A stretch of 64,000 nucleotides of DNA. Source: Brachypodium distachyon. Lineage: Eukaryota > Streptophyta > Magnoliopsida > Poales > Poaceae. The notes beneath the pieces are model-generated. The model saw only the letters and a list, made by a program, of their open reading frames with translations, made no database searches and was not told the origin of the DNA. Below are positions 24,601 to 36,780 of this stretch, one piece after another; positions within the stretch are counted from its first letter, which is position 1; the number at the start of each line of letters is the position of its first letter. The stretch spans positions 34,596,150 through 34,660,149 of the forward strand of contig NC_016134.3 of the NCBI RefSeq assembly GCF_000005505.3. The letters are read 5' to 3'. Made by a program: the position numbers and the translations under genes.

Positions 24601-25596
24601 TATGTAATTTTTCATAAGCTCAAACAGTGGCATCAAATTAAATACTTCTGCAGACCAGACAATAAAATCTTAGTATTATTGGTCAGTGTTTCAATCTTGC
24701 AGAGAAGGAAGTAAAGAACAAACCTGCATTATGCTAAAAAAAACACTCTCACGAGCATTCCGTCGAACAGGTGCAAGTCAACTCCATCCAACATAATATT
24801 TCTCATGGCTGCTGTAATTAACTATTCCAGATGTGATGGCAGCAACAAATTTCTCAATGCTCCATTGCGTTGGAATTAATCAGAGGAATTTTGCCTCAAA
24901 AAACTCAGATAGATTCTTGCCTAAAAGAAAAAAAATACAGAGGAAGAGGAATTGGTTTGATTGGTTACCTTTTTCTCAGGGCTGAATCCGAGCGGCTGCT
25001 GCTGCTACCGAGGAGCCAAGCGGCGGCAGCAGCACGAGCAGCATCTCCATCTCCAGTTCACGCACGCGCCGGAGAGGGAGAGAGAGAAGGAGGAGGAGGA
25101 GGAAGAAGCAGGAGGAGGAGGCTAGCGAGGGGCCTGTTTGACGCTGGGGATCACGGCTCCGTGGTAGCGCTGAAGCGGACAAGGCTTTGAGCTGCGGAGG
25201 AGAAGATGGGGATGGAGGTGGACGTCGCCCCAACGACCGGCGCCGGCGCCGGCGCCGCTCAGGCTCGAGCCATCATGCCGCGTAGCCAGCCGCCGCCACG
25301 CCCCGTGCGCCGCTCCTCCTGCTCTCACGCGCCACCGCCGGCTGCTCCTTCCCTAGGCGTCGCCGCCAGCACCACCTATCCTCGCCAATCGCCAGGCCAC
25401 CCCGGCTCCACCGAACCAAAAATCCGGAACCGCACACACGATTTGAGGAAAGTGGGTTTAGCTCGACTAAGAAACTGTCGTTGTAAAAAAGGAGACGAAA
25501 TTACGTCTGAGACGACGGAAAATTAGGTGGGCCGCGCGCAAGGCGCAACTCGCTCTGGTCCAGGTCGGTTCGACCCCGGGTGAAGAACAGTTATTC
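21662..25596. other. AT-rich stretch with one gene fragment
   Basis: Apart from the 5-phosphatase fragment at 22883-23098, no coding signal is convincing. A GC-rich, possibly exonic patch at 24990-25400 could be the 5' end of a minus-strand transcript, but its reading frames are low-complexity. The stretch may be cargo of the CACTA-type element starting at 21371. Confidence 0.45.
22883..23098 (-). pseudogene. Inositol polyphosphate 5-phosphatase C-terminal exon fragment
   Basis: A minus-strand frame from about 23098 reads CDCILWYGDGL, then SFSDHTPVYSIFMAEVEIVH, a TAG, and RKRNMGYFSSRIEVEELLPH to a TAA at 22883. This matches the catalytic-domain end of plant type I inositol polyphosphate 5-phosphatases, where CDRILWYG...SDHRPVYSIF is conserved. 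Substitutions at conserved sites (Arg to Cys after CD, Arg to Thr after SDH) and the internal TAG show decay. Upstream catalytic exons were not found, so this is a fragment rather than a gene. Confidence 0.65.
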
Positions 25597-25642
25597 TATA
25601 TATATATGTGTGTGTGTGAGAGAGAGAGAGCGCGCGCGCGCG
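25597..25642. repeat. Compound dinucleotide microsatellite TA-TG-AG-CG
   Basis: Four dinucleotide blocks abut without spacers: (TA)5, (TG)6, (AG)6 and (CG)6. They sit just beyond the 3' edge of the minus-strand CACTA copy. Confidence 0.95.
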
Positions 25643-25697
25643 ATAGATAACAGTAACCGTTCACAAAACTTATTTAAAAAACATAGATATTCAATCT

Positions 25698-28600
25698 TTA
25701 ACATTGTACATCAAAGTTTGAATACATCGGCACAAACCCGCCTTCATAAAAATCACCGTTTTCCTCCAGGACCTCTTTGTTGAGAATTGTGGCTATCTTC
25801 CTCTGAATATTGAACACAAGAACAGCTGCGTTGTGTCCATATTCTGATTTGGTCTTGAAGTAATCCACCATCTGTTGGTAAGTCATCTTCGTCTTGGGTT
25901 TGAAACTGGTGATCTAATTGCGGATGATGTACGCGCAGTAGTATCCACAGAAGACCGTACCTTGCGGCTGTTCTATGCATGGGAAGTTTTTGTGATGGGT
26001 TATTTTCTTCCTGCCATAACTTGGCAACTCATAACCAGTCACCGCCTTTTTCCACGCCTCTTCGAAGAGTGTTCGGATGGGTTTGAAGTCGCGCTGCTCA
26101 TAGCCTTTCTTCCGTCGGAGTGGATCGAGATACGTCACCGACCCTTCTTCGAAAGAGAAGGCCACCACCACCCAATGTTCGCTGTTTAGAAAAAGAACAC
26201 ACATTTATAACCGAAAAGAGAACAACTTAGTGGAACTAGAAAGAAAGCAATGGTCGTGAGAACAACTTACTCTAAATGGTAGAGTGTAAGAATATAACGT
26301 CGTTGCTTGTGCATTGCGAAGAAATTAGCTAGGTATGAAATTGCCTTCTCTCTCGAACCCCATTTCCATTCTTCTAGACCGATGGTTGCTTTGTTGAACA
26401 GGAGAGGATCGGCGATGGCAACGTGTGGTTCTTTCAGGCTGAAGGACTCCCTTGTGAAGTATACACACCAGAGTCTTAATGTTGTTGTCTAAGCACTTTT
26501 GGTTGAAGAAGTGAAACAAGTCAAGGAAGTCCACACCGAAGGTAAATTCCTTTGTCTGCAGGTCCCCCTTTTCGGCATCATAGAAGACATAATACGCTGG
26601 CACCTTCACATTCATCTGTTGAGCATGTTGTGCAGAATTAGCTGATGATGCCATGTAGTAGCCATATAGCTTTTGAATCTCTTGCGGCAGGCTCCTTAGG
26701 TCCTTAAGGGTGACCATCGGTTGTCCAGGGTAGACCATCAGCACTTTTTCGAATTCCCTGGCCACGAAGTAGGCTCCGCCGACTAAATCACCAGCTACAG
26801 GGGGGGCTTCATATTCAAAATATCTGGCCGGTTTTCCCAATTTCCTTCGATTATTGGAGGATTGCTGGGTTGCTTGCCCGTTGAGTCCAACTCTTTACTC
26901 TTTGAGTCATTAGATCTCTTGCTGATTTTGGACCCCCTCTTATTGGTGCGCCGGCGTTTCAAAAACTCGGCCTCCTCTTGATCCTTGAAGGTCTGGGAGA
27001 CCTGCTTGCCAGACGCGTACTCCAGCGCCCCCGCCACAGATTTCCGTGGCACGGGTGCAGGTCGTGGTGGTTGCGAGGGTTGGCTTTCTTTACGGTGGGG
27101 CAGCGACGGATTAGGCGGTGGCGCATGAGCTGGTGTAGCGTCATCATCGCTGCAGTCTTCCGCTAGTTCGAAATCGAAGCCTCCTTGCCCCGACGTTGGT
27201 GAATCCGGACGTGCCGGCTTATTGGGGGATGGGCCAAGGGGCGATGGAGAGGGAAGTCGTCGAGCGGAAGCCGGTGGAGACGCTACGGGACATGACAGAG
27301 AGGGAGAAGGTTGGGGAGCGAGGACTACCAACCTCCTGGGCCACTGGATGTACGTGCCCCGGCATAGCCATAGAGTCACTGATTCCTCCTCTGGAGGATA
27401 AGGGACCAGCGTCTTGTCAAATTCCGGGAGCACGTAGTCCACCTGCACCCTGACATGATCCGGGGCCATGGGTGTGTTGTGCACGACCGGCATTCTTGGC
27501 ATCAGCATACCACGCGCGCCTACCGGATTCCCGGTGGATGGCATCAATATCCGGCAATTAATACTCTTCTATGCGTGACAAACAAATTAACATACGTACG
27601 TTAGTGTTATGGTGTGAAGAATGACGTAATTGAGTATACATATACTATGGTACCAGTAAGGAGCTTATCGGGATGTCATCAGATGGGCCAATGGGGTCAT
27701 TCGGGAGTTCGGTGCCGGAGCCAACATTGCTCTTATACGGTGGTGGCGAATGATTCGGAGTCGACTGATGATCATTCGGAGTCATAGGCCTCGGTGTCGC
27801 GCCTCGGTTGCCATCATATGTAGCAACGAACTCCTCCATAGTCTGGCCGGAGTCCCTCGCTGCCTTTTTCGCCACCTCTATTATTTCTTCGTGCTTCTCG
27901 GCCTTTCTTTTACGGCTCCGGTCTTCTTTCTCTTGAGGAAAGACTTTGTGGCAAAGGGCCCCGGTTCCTAAGGCTCGAATATGGCCCCCGTGCTCATTTC
28001 TTCCTAAAGCATAGCTGAGTGGTGAATCCCACTGTGCATGGAGCTCGTCGTGGGAGCCTTCCGACTCAAACTCAGCGACCTTGTCCTAAAATAAGACAAA
28101 GTCGGTGCCAATTTATAAGTGAGTGTGTTAGAAGATGAACTGAAAAAGAAGTGGCGGTTGAGGCCTTACGTTTAAAACTTTCTGGTCTTCACGGATAGGC
28201 TTTAGGCCCGCCCACTGTTCTTTGGTCATGGTACTCTGCACAAAGGTGGTGGACTGGTCATGACGGAGCATTGTTGGGACAGGAGGGACTATCCCTCTTG
28301 CCGCAAGCTCGGCGTCCTCCTTCGCCCACACCGGCTTCTTTCCCTCGATACCACGACTGCCAAGGCGGTGGTTAAATTTCCTCTTGGCATGTAGTGCCGC
28401 TTACCACTCTTGGGTTGCTATGAATCCTGGATCCTTTTCCCTCTCCTTGTACTCCTCCCATTCATCCTCTGTGATCCTCGGCCATTTCCTATGAATCACC
28501 GACTCCCAATCTTCGTTCAAAAAAGCTCTGACCTTGGTACCCCAATTTCTCTAACCCCTACACATTGTGGTCTTCATCGCTCCGAATACTTCTTCACGGA

Positions 28601-28970
28601 GCACGGGATCAGGCACCTCGAACCTCTCCCATGCCTTGGCATAACAATCTTGCTTGACGCTCTCAGGAACCTTGGTCCATCTCTGATTGATGTTCATGAA
28701 GGAGCGAACGATTGCATTGCATGTGTTGGCGAAACACGACGCGGCCCTCTTTGTACTCGCGGGTTTCCCGATGTCGTCAGTCCTGGTGACAATGATTTTC
28801 TCCTTTGTCGGCTTGTTAGACCCACGAGGCGCCTTGTTCTTCGAAGTAGCCTGCGACGTGGTAGCCTCAGAGCCTGCATTGAAGCCCGAAGGGTCACCGC
28901 CACCGTTTTCAGGCTCGTCGTCTTGGCTATGGGCTATTGGTGTGCCCGACGACGAAGAACCCTAAGGTGA
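25698..28970 (-). pseudogene. CACTA second ORF, copy A: En/Spm-type region + Ulp1-like peptidase
   Basis: From 28970 the minus strand reads an acidic, Ser-rich leader and TCNAIVRSFMNINQRWTKVP, then an En/Spm (Ptta)-type segment with FNHRLGSRG. Stops interrupt it at TAG 28551-28553 and TAA 28401-28403. A second block (26795-27547) is Pro/Ser-rich. The next (26325-26840) carries FTFGVDFLDLFHFFNQKCLDN, entered by a frameshift at a seven-C run near 26800 and left by another near 26455. The last block (25914-26204) is Ulp1-like, with EHWVVVAF, YLDPLRRK and EQPQGTVFCGYYC supplying the His, Asp, Gln and Cys of a C48-type peptidase. The tail ends near 25698. Ulp1-type peptidases act on SUMO; the substrate of transposon versions is not known. 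Aligns throughout with copy B. Confidence 0.75.
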
Positions 28971-29050
28971 GTCCTCAGGGTATTCTCCATCGCGACCCTA
29001 AGGTTCCTATACAATGCCCTTACATGGATTACTTTAAAAAATCAAAAAAA

Positions 29051-29223
29051 CTCGGCATGACCCGTACTGTAAATCTAGAAAAATTCGTCATGACCCGTGC
29101 TATAAAGCTAGTGAATTGGTCTACCCGATAATGAAACCTGCATAAAAATTACCCACCCACATATACCCCCTCGGCGTGATGGCCGGCCCCTTAAATTTCA
29201 ACGGCCTTGGCACGATGGCCGGG
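29051..29223 (-). other. CACTA leader module, copy A second ORF
   Basis: On the minus strand, two ccggccatc-type 15-mers (29208-29223, 29172-29186) are followed by gtgggtgggtaat, tgcagg and two ggtcatgccg-like motifs (29053 and 29086 areas). The same order occurs upstream of both ORFs in copy B. It lies just 5' of the second ORF and is probably intronic or leader sequence. Confidence 0.6.
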
Positions 29224-29395
29224 CCCACATCAACAGCAACAGTAGCAACAGTAAACTTAATGAGCAAAAAAAACACTAATCGTCCTAATCCTTAACCCTA
29301 CCTTCATGCATATTCACATTGTATCACATTATACACATTCACATTCACCCTATTCGTCTACACATTATTCTTCTAATCTTCTACACATTAATCTT

Positions 29396-30961
29396 CTACA
29401 TGCTCAAGGTGTAACACGCAGGTTTACATCGTGTCGTTACCGTGACTTCACCATTGTGGTATTCCGGTGACTCTTCCTCTACCGCCCACAGCTTCTTCCT
29501 TATGCCCAAGAACTCCAGGTCCTTCCGTGCCTTTAGCCCATCTTTTGTCTTATCTGCATTGTTCATTAGCAAGCCCAACAAGCTGTCACAGACGTTCTTC
29601 TCGACGTGCATGACATCTATGATGTGACGGCTTTGTAAGAATTTCCAGTAAGGCAGGTCCAAAACACAGACCTCCTTTTCCACACAGGTCCATCGCCATC
29701 CTTTTCTTTCGCTTGCGGATTTGCTTTCCCGGCAACAACTTCCAAGTTCCTGACAATTTCATAGATTTCGTGCCCAGTCTTTTCCCTGGGCTTCAAGTGA
29801 GGCTCTGACCTCCCATTGAAGTTTTTTTGTCTTTCCTCCATGGGTCATCGGGTTGCAACCACTTTCGCTGTCCCATGTACACAATCTTCTGTGAAACTGG
29901 CAGCCTGTGTGAGTTCGTTTCATCCCTGCACTTTGTACACGCTTTGTACCCATGTGTGCGTTGGCAAGACGAGTTCCCGTTCGCAGGGTAGTCATGCACA
30001 CATGTCAGCAGAGCTGCTCGAAGGGTGAACTCCTCCTTCTTGTGAGCGTCCCAAACCTTTCGGCCCGTACTCCAAAGTTCCGCAAGTTCATCTTTCAGTA
30101 GCTCCAGATACACGTTCAGATCAGCTCCCGGTTGGGGCCTTGTATGAGCATGGATAGGTGGATGTACTTCCTCTTCATGATAAGCCACGGAGGAAGGTTG
30201 TATATGAACAGGATCACCGGCCATGTGCTGTGTTTGCTGCTCATGTTTCCGAATGGATTGATTCCTTCCGTACTCATCCTGAACCTGATGTTCCTGGGCT
30301 CTGCGCCGAAGTCTGGAAACTCCTCGTCCAGGGTCCTCCATTGAGTCACATCGACAGGGTGTCTGAGTACACCATCGTCATTACGGTACACCTCATCTGG
30401 ATCGATATCCTTCTGAGTCGTGTCGTGGAAGATGAACCACCTGGCCTCCTTCTCGTTTTGAAAGCAACGCTCCAGCCCGCTACCACACGGGAGGTACCAT
30501 ACCGTCTTCGCCGCCGGACCACGAGTCACTTCTTCCTCCGGGAGGCCCTCAGGATTGGGGTCTTTCTTTCTGTATTGGGATGTTTTGCATACTGGACATC
30601 TGTGCATGTCTTTGTATTCCCCCTTGTATATGATGCAGTCCAACGGACAAGCATGGTATCTGACAACCTCTAACCCGAGGGGACATGCAACCTTATTCGC
30701 TTCGTACGTGCTCTTAGGCAACATGTTGCCCGCAGGAAAAACAGTAGAAAGGTAACTCAAAATATCCGTGAATCCCGAGTCCACGATGTTATATTTTGCC
30801 TTCATTCGGAGAAGTTCTAGCGTTACTTCCAGCACACTTTCTCTCCCTTCATTCGGAGAAGTTCGACCTTCCACTGGTGACCAGCTGCGGCTCTGCTCCT
30901 CACCGGCGGCGAAGCCCTGCCAAAATTGATGGCGGCGGCTCGAAGGTAGCTCTCCCCCCAT
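29396..30961 (-). pseudogene. TNP2-type CACTA transposase, copy A fragment
   Basis: The first frame (30116-30961) runs from VLEVTLELLRMKAKYNIVDSG through CPLGLEVVRYHACPLDC, CPVCKTSQYRKKDPNP and KHSTWPVILFIYNLPPW. It corresponds to the middle of the family. Frameshifts near 30130, 29826 (a T run) and 29665 carry the protein through LLTCVHDYPANGNSSC, TGHEIYEIVRNLEVVAGKA and LDLPYWKFLQSRHIIDVMHVEKNV to a stop at 29396. The N-terminal transposase-associated domain and the C-terminal third are missing. The first residues before VLEVT look unrelated to TNP2, suggesting a junction near 30840. Confidence 0.8.
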
Positions 30962-31530
30962 CTCCTTCTTCTTTCTCTCCCTTCTTCCTCCGCTTCTTCT
31001 TCTTCAATTTGGCCAAAAATCTATTAATGGCGTGGTGGCCGGTGGTGGCAAATCCGGCCCGGATCTCTCTCCGGTGGCTCTCTCGGGCTGCCCCCGCTGT
31101 CTCTGGAACTCCCCCTCACCCTAGTGAGGGCCCTCCCTACCGGATCCCTCTCTCTCTCTCGCTTTAATTTTGCTCCAATGAGCTCCCTCCCTCTCTCTCT
31201 CTCTCTAGCTCTCTCTCTCTCTCTCTGTAGCTCTCTCTCTAGCTGCTTATGGGGGAGCTTAGCCCCTGGGGGTAGCCCTAGGGTTAAGCTTAACCTCAGG
31301 ATTGGTGTATGTGCATGTTAAGCATATTAAATGTGTGTTGACACCGGCCTTCGTGCCGTGTATTTCTTATGTGATGTGATACCGATGGTCGTGCCGATGT
31401 GGGTGGGGGTAATTTGTTTTTAATGCAGGCATCGAATTTCGTAGTGCAAAATGCTATTTTTTTTAGCAAAGGTCATGCCGAAATTTTCCATTTTTGTCGA
31501 TCAAGCTGATTTGTTTATTTTTTAAAAGAT
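30962..31530. other. Junction between the two CACTA copies
   Basis: A pyrimidine-rich stretch with a (CT)n microsatellite (about 31140-31250) separates the divergent copies. The right part (31344-31480) holds the leader module of copy B, ending at an acceptor-like ttgtag before 31539. No gene of its own is seen. Confidence 0.6.
31344..31480 (+). other. CACTA leader module, copy B transposase
   Basis: Two 15-mers of the type ccggccttcgtgccg (31344-31358) and ccgatggtcgtgccg (31382-31396), then gtgggtggg, tgcagg and ggtcatgccgaaa (31471). It sits immediately upstream of the TNP2 frame and is probably the first intron or leader. Confidence 0.6.
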
Positions 31531-34500
31531 TTGTGTTGTAGCTCGATGGGCCGTGCTTGGATGTACGAGGACAGGTTACGTGTTGAGTGGATAGAGCGGC
31601 TGAAGACTTTTGTCGATGACGGTGTGGAAGATATGCATAAGAAAGTGAGTGATAAGATGTGTTGTCCCTGTGTGAGATGTCGGAACAGCAAGCTGTACGA
31701 GCCAGAGGATGTCGAGATGCACTTGCTCATGCAAGGATTTGTGTCTGGTTATTCAAGGTGGACTTCTCACGGGGAGGATGACATTGAAGTCGATGACGAC
31801 ATTGAGATGGAAAAAATGAAGTCTGACGACCAGCCTGGTGAAGAAGCATACCGTGGCGAGGATCCAGTATAGGACGTTCCAACCGGTAGGATGGTTGAAA
31901 TGGTAGACAATTAGCATCTGCAGAATCAGTTGGATGACCCCGAGGATGAGAGGTGTGCCGTAAGTTCAAGAAGCTGAGGGAGGATGCCGAGACACCGTTA
32001 TATGAAAATGCCCACGTGGATAACAATGTGCTAGAAGTAACGCTCGAGCTTTTGCGTATAAATGCAAAATACAACATCGTGGACTCGGGATTCACAGAGA
32101 TTCTGAGTTACCTACGTACGGTACTTCCTCCGGGCAACAAGTTGCCTAAGAGCACGTACGAGGCGAAGAAAGTTACATGCCCCCTCGGGTTAGAGGTCAT
32201 CAGATACCATGCTTGTCCGTTGGATTGCATCATATATAAGGGTGACTACAAAGACATGCAGAGCTGTCCAGTATGTAAAACATCCCGATACAGGAAGAAA
32301 GACCCCAATCCTGACGGCGGCGAGGAGGAAGAATTGGAGCGTGGTGCGGCGGCAAAGACGGTCTGGTATCTCACGTGTGGCACCAGGCTGGAGCGTTGGT
32401 TACAGAACGAGAAGGAGGCCAGGTGGTTCATCTACCACGACGCGACTCAGGCGGATATCGATCCTATGGGCTTGTACCGCAACGATGATGGAGTCCTCAG
32501 ACACCCCGCAGATGCGGCTCAATGGAGGACTCTGGACGACGAATTCCCCGAGTTCGGCGCAGAGCCCAGGAACATCAGGTTCGGGATGAGTACGGACGGG
32601 ATCAATCCGTTCGGAAACTTGAGCAGCAAACACAGCACATGGCCGGTGATCCTGTTCATATACAACCTTCCCCCATGGCTTGTCATGAAGAGGAAGTACA
32701 TCCACCTATCAATGCTCATACAGGGCCCTAAGCAGCCTGCAGCTGATCTGAACGTGTATCTGGAGTTGCTGAAGGATGAGCTCAAGGAGCTTTGGGAGAA
32801 GGGTCGAAAGGTTTGGGACGCTCATAAGAAGGAGAAGTTCACCCTTCGAGCAGCTCTCCTGACATGTGTGCATGACTACCCGGCGAACAGGAACTCATCG
32901 TGCCAGTCAACAGATGGGTACAAAGCGTGCACAAAGTGCGGGGACGAGACAGAAGGGTTGTTCCTGCCAAAATCAAAAAAGATTGTGTACATGGGACACC
33001 GTAAGTGGCTGGAGATAAAGGACCCGTGGAGGGATGATAAGAAAAATTTCAACGGGAGGGCAGAGAGGCGGCACAAACCGAGGGAACTGACTGGACACGA
33101 AATATACGAAATTGTCAGGGACCTTGAAGTCGTGGCCGGGAAAGCACAGCCGGCTGCTCGTCCAGATGGCGGCCTTACGTACAAGAGGAGGTCCATGTTC
33201 TGGGACCTGCCTTACTGGAGGTTCTTACAGAGCTGTCACACCATAGACGTCATGCATGTCGAGAAGAACGTGTGCGACAGCCTGTTGGGCTTGATTATGC
33301 ACCACGCGAACTAGTCAAAAGATGGACCAAAGGCACGGAAGGACCTGAAGTGGATGGGGATAAGGGAGAAGCTGTGGCCGATAGAGGAAGAGGCGCCGCA
33401 GGAAAACAAGGATGGTGAACGCACGATATATACACGATGCAAACCTGCGTGTTACAGTCTGAGCAAAGCTGAGCTGCATAGAATGTGCGAGTGTCTCCAT
33501 GGCATTAAAGTTCCATCGAACTACTCATCCAGCATCAAGAAACTCGTTGACATGAAGAGCCACAAGCTGGTTGGCATGAAGTCTCACGACTGCCACGTGA
33601 TTCTCACGCAGCTACTTCCGGTTGCAATAAGAGGCTGCATGGAGCCATGGGTGAGAGAGACGGTCATGAAGCTTTGTGACTTCTGCGACACGATCGGCTA
33701 GAAGTCCATCACGGTGGACCGTTGCCTGCAACTGAGGGACGCAATGATACAGATATTGTGCGAATGTGAGATGTTCTTTCCCCCAACGTTCTTCGACATT
33801 ATGGTCCATCTGATGGTCCACGTCGCCGATGAGATCTGGTTGTTAGGGCCATCGTTCTTGCACAACATGTTTGGGCCCGAACGATACAACGGGGTGCTGA
33901 AGCGATATGTTCGTAACAGAGGGCGTCCCGAAGGAAGCATCATGGAAGGCTATCATGCAGAAGAGTGCGTTGAGTTCTGCACTGATTGGTTGGCGGACCG
34001 CAAACCCATAGGGGTCCCCGAATCACGACATAAGGGGAAGCTCGAAGGTGAAGGTGGGCTTGGCCGGAAGGATCTTGATGTGCATGCCCGCCAAAGAATG
34101 GACGACTTTATAAGAGCACACACAATGCTGATGCAACTCACGCCAGAGGTCGGGCCGTTCATCGACATGCACATCGAAGAACTTCGAAACCTCAACCCTA
34201 ACAGGAATGATGATTGGATCCAGCGAAAACACAATTCTACATTCGCCATGTGGCTCAAGAATCTTTAGTATCGGAGGGCTGCGGCGAATGAAGATGAGAA
34301 GATTGTCCAGAAGTTGTCACGGCTTCCCGACCGCAACGTCGTGACATACCAGTCGTACGCAATGAATGGGTATACGTACTACACCAAGGCTCAAGACCGT
34401 AAGAGTACGTACCAAAACAGCGGTATAGTGCTCGTAGCTGAGACGGGGACCGACAGCGAAGGCCAGACTAAAGCGTACTATGGCGTGGTCGAAGAGATCT

Positions 34501-34934
34501 GGGAGCTTGACTACACCTTCACCGCCATCGCCACGTTTCGCATCAGATGGGCACGCGATGTCAGGCATGAAGATCATAGGCTCACAACAATGATTCTGCC
34601 AAAAGAGGTTCCTCGTCATCAGGTGAATGTCAAAAGAATCTCGGCACTGCTTGAACCATGGCAGTTTGCTTCCAAATGCAAACAAGTCTTCTTCATAGAA
34701 GACCTGATAGCGAAAAACCGCGTAGTCGTGAGGAGAGGTAAAAGGAGCATTGTTGGGGTCGACGGAGTAACTTCACAACAAGACTATGAAGGTTTCCCCG
34801 ATCCCACGACCAGGCAAGAAGAAGAGGTGGCAAGATGGACGATCCAGACAAGAAAGAAGACAAAATTACCCAGACAAGACGGGGCCTACGCCAGAAGTAG
34901 CCACGATGAGGTCCACACGTATAAGAGGAAATAG
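31531..34934 (+). pseudogene. TNP2-type CACTA transposase, copy B, multiple in-frame TAG
   Basis: Starts with a transposase-associated domain (CCPCVRCRN). TAG codons follow at 31870 and 31912, and a frame change near 31950. The TNP2 body then stays in one frame from 31953 to 34934, broken only by TAG at 33312, 33699 and 34266. Landmarks are CPLGLEVIRYHACPLDC, KHSTWPVILFIYNLPPW, LLTCVHDYPANRNSSC, TIDVMHVEKNVCDSLLG, EIWLLGPSFLHNMFGPERY and the C-terminal NGYTYYTKAQDRKS. All five stops fit a CAG-to-TAG change from family residues. The protein would catalyse CACTA excision and integration if intact. It ends with a basic tail at 34934. Unlike copy A it covers the whole family length. Confidence 0.9.
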
Positions 34935-35204
34935 AAGACAACAAAGAAAAAAGACAAGATTGTCCAATAGTTTACTATTTGTGTAATTTTGATCAATTAT
35001 GCTCGTTGATGATTTTCAATGTAATTTGAATTCTAACGAGGTTTGAATTTTAACTTGTTCAAATTTGAAAACAAATGCCGTAAATTTGTTCTAAATTTTT
35101 TTCTAGTGTGAATGCATATTTTATTTGCTTCTTTCGATTTCGGAAAAATTTAAGAGATATGGATTTTTTTTAACTCTTATTACATGTTATTTTCAATATA
35201 AAGG

Positions 35205-36100
35205 AGAAAAAAAAGTTTTTAAGCCCGCTCGGGTCAACTGAGCGTTTCTAGTTCGGGCCCAGCCAGGCAAACCCGGGAGCAGCCTACTACCTACTAGGCC
35301 AGAGCAGACCCGGGCCCACGGGGCTGTAATCCGAGCCCACAAAGAACAGTACAGGTACCGGGCCCACGGGCCAGGCAAGGAGAACAGGAGACAGGCGAGA
35401 GGAATATTCGGAAGCTGATGGGAGAAGGGAGGAAAGCCTTATATGCTGGTCGAATCGCTTGTAAACTAGTGAGGTGGGACTAAACTCCCACCTCGCCTCG
35501 CGCGGCGGCCCGCAGAAGGCCACCGGTGGCGGTGATTTCTTGAAACTCGCCACTGTAGGGGTACCAGTGGCGGTTTATAGGGAAACCCGCCACCATAAGC
35601 CAGCACCAGTGGCGGTGATTTTCGTGAAACCTACCACTGGTGCGTGCTACCAGAAAAGGAGGCAAAAAAGTTTTTTTAGCCTGCCCGGTCAACTAGGCTG
35701 TTTCGGGTTCGCGCCCAGCCAGGCGAGAACCCCTGATCTGCCTACTACCTACTAGGCGAGAAGAGCATGGGCCCACAGGGCTATAATGCGAGCCCACCAG
35801 TGCACACATAGGATACCGGGCCCACAGGACAGGCGAACAAGAGTGGACGAGAGAGCGGCATTTGATTTTATTCGGAATCTGCATTTGGAGGTGGGGGGGA
35901 AAGCTATTTATGCTGGTCGAAACTCTTGTAAACTAGCGAGGTGGGACTAAACTCCCACCTCGCGTCGCGCCGCACCCCGCAGAAGGCCACCAGTGGCGGT
36001 AATTACAGGGAAACCCGCCACCGGAAGTTGGCACCAGTGGCGGTGATTTTCCTGAAACCCGCCACTGGTGAATGCTAAAGAACTTAGGGATTTCCCAAAT
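35205..36100. repeat. About 455-bp tandem duplication in CACTA subterminal DNA
   Basis: The blocks 35205-35655 and 35656-36100 align along their length. Each begins with a-run/gtttttt and contains gcccagccaggc, cctactacctactagg, gtgggactaaactcccac and gcagaaggccaccagtggcgg-like sequence. Both end in accagtggcggt subterminal repeats. Confidence 0.8.
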
Positions 36101-36780
36101 CTTGTCCAACTCACCAGTGGCGGTGAGTTGTATGAAACCCGCCACTGGTGAATGCTACAGAACTTAATGATTTTAGAATGCACTATTATAATCCTATTAT
36201 ATTCTCTGCATTCCCAAAAAATATAGCAGTTGTACTTTTGGGTGTATAATAATATTGTTTGTTCCCAATACAAGTTTTAGACATTAATTCAAAGTATTTC
36301 ATACAAATTTATGTGATTATGTGTGGCTTTGGTGCTAATTTAATTCCATAAAATTCAATTTTCATCAAAATGAGCTGAAACTTGGCATGGGAACACCTCT
36401 CAGTCTAATGAAGCCACATGGAAAAAATCAACCCCAAAGTTGTTATAATGTTACAATTTGGATGTTGGCTTAGAAGGTATCAGAGATATCTACCTAAATG
36501 ATCCCAATATGATATTCTTATGGGCTTCATTTGGAATTTTGGCGGGTATATACAATGTCACCGCCACTGGTGCGTGGAACAGGAATGTGGTGAACCCTCA
36601 CTCGTGTTCCAATTACCAGTGTCGGGGTTTTCATATACCCGCCACCGGTGGGTCACCAATGGCGGGTATACCGAAATCCCCGCCACCGGTGGTGTCGTGT
36701 ACCAGAAACCCTAGGAGGGGTCACCAGTGGCGGGTCACCAGTGGCAGGGATTTGCATATAACCGCCAATGGTGACCCTTG
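35500..36780. repeat. CACTA subterminal repeats (internal cluster)
   Basis: Many direct and inverted copies of accagtggcgg / ccgccactggt occur at about 35520-35650, 35985-36160 and 36550-36770. The same unit occurs at 21.4-21.6 and 41.3-41.6 kb. These are typical transposase-binding arrays near CACTA ends. Between 36170 and 36540 nothing else is seen. Confidence 0.8.

Larger units (their letters stand above)
25650..30961 (-). mobile_element. CACTA transposon copy A (decayed, minus)
   Basis: Contains a TNP2-type transposase (29396-30961) followed by the second ORF (25698-28970), in the same order as copy B. No terminal or subterminal repeats are visible at its left edge, where the compound microsatellite lies. 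The transposase lacks its N-terminal domain and C-terminal part. Copy A is therefore truncated at both ends and in the middle. Confidence 0.75.

Noticed and set aside
24870..25526. Two overlapping open frames on the plus strand in a GC-rich patch
   Set aside because: Arg/Ser/Pro-rich low-complexity reading with no motif; more likely the 5' end of a decayed or non-coding transcript.
25560..25580. ggttcgaccccgggt, a B-box-like sequence suggesting a tRNA or SINE
   Set aside because: No cloverleaf, acceptor stem or A box at the right spacing.
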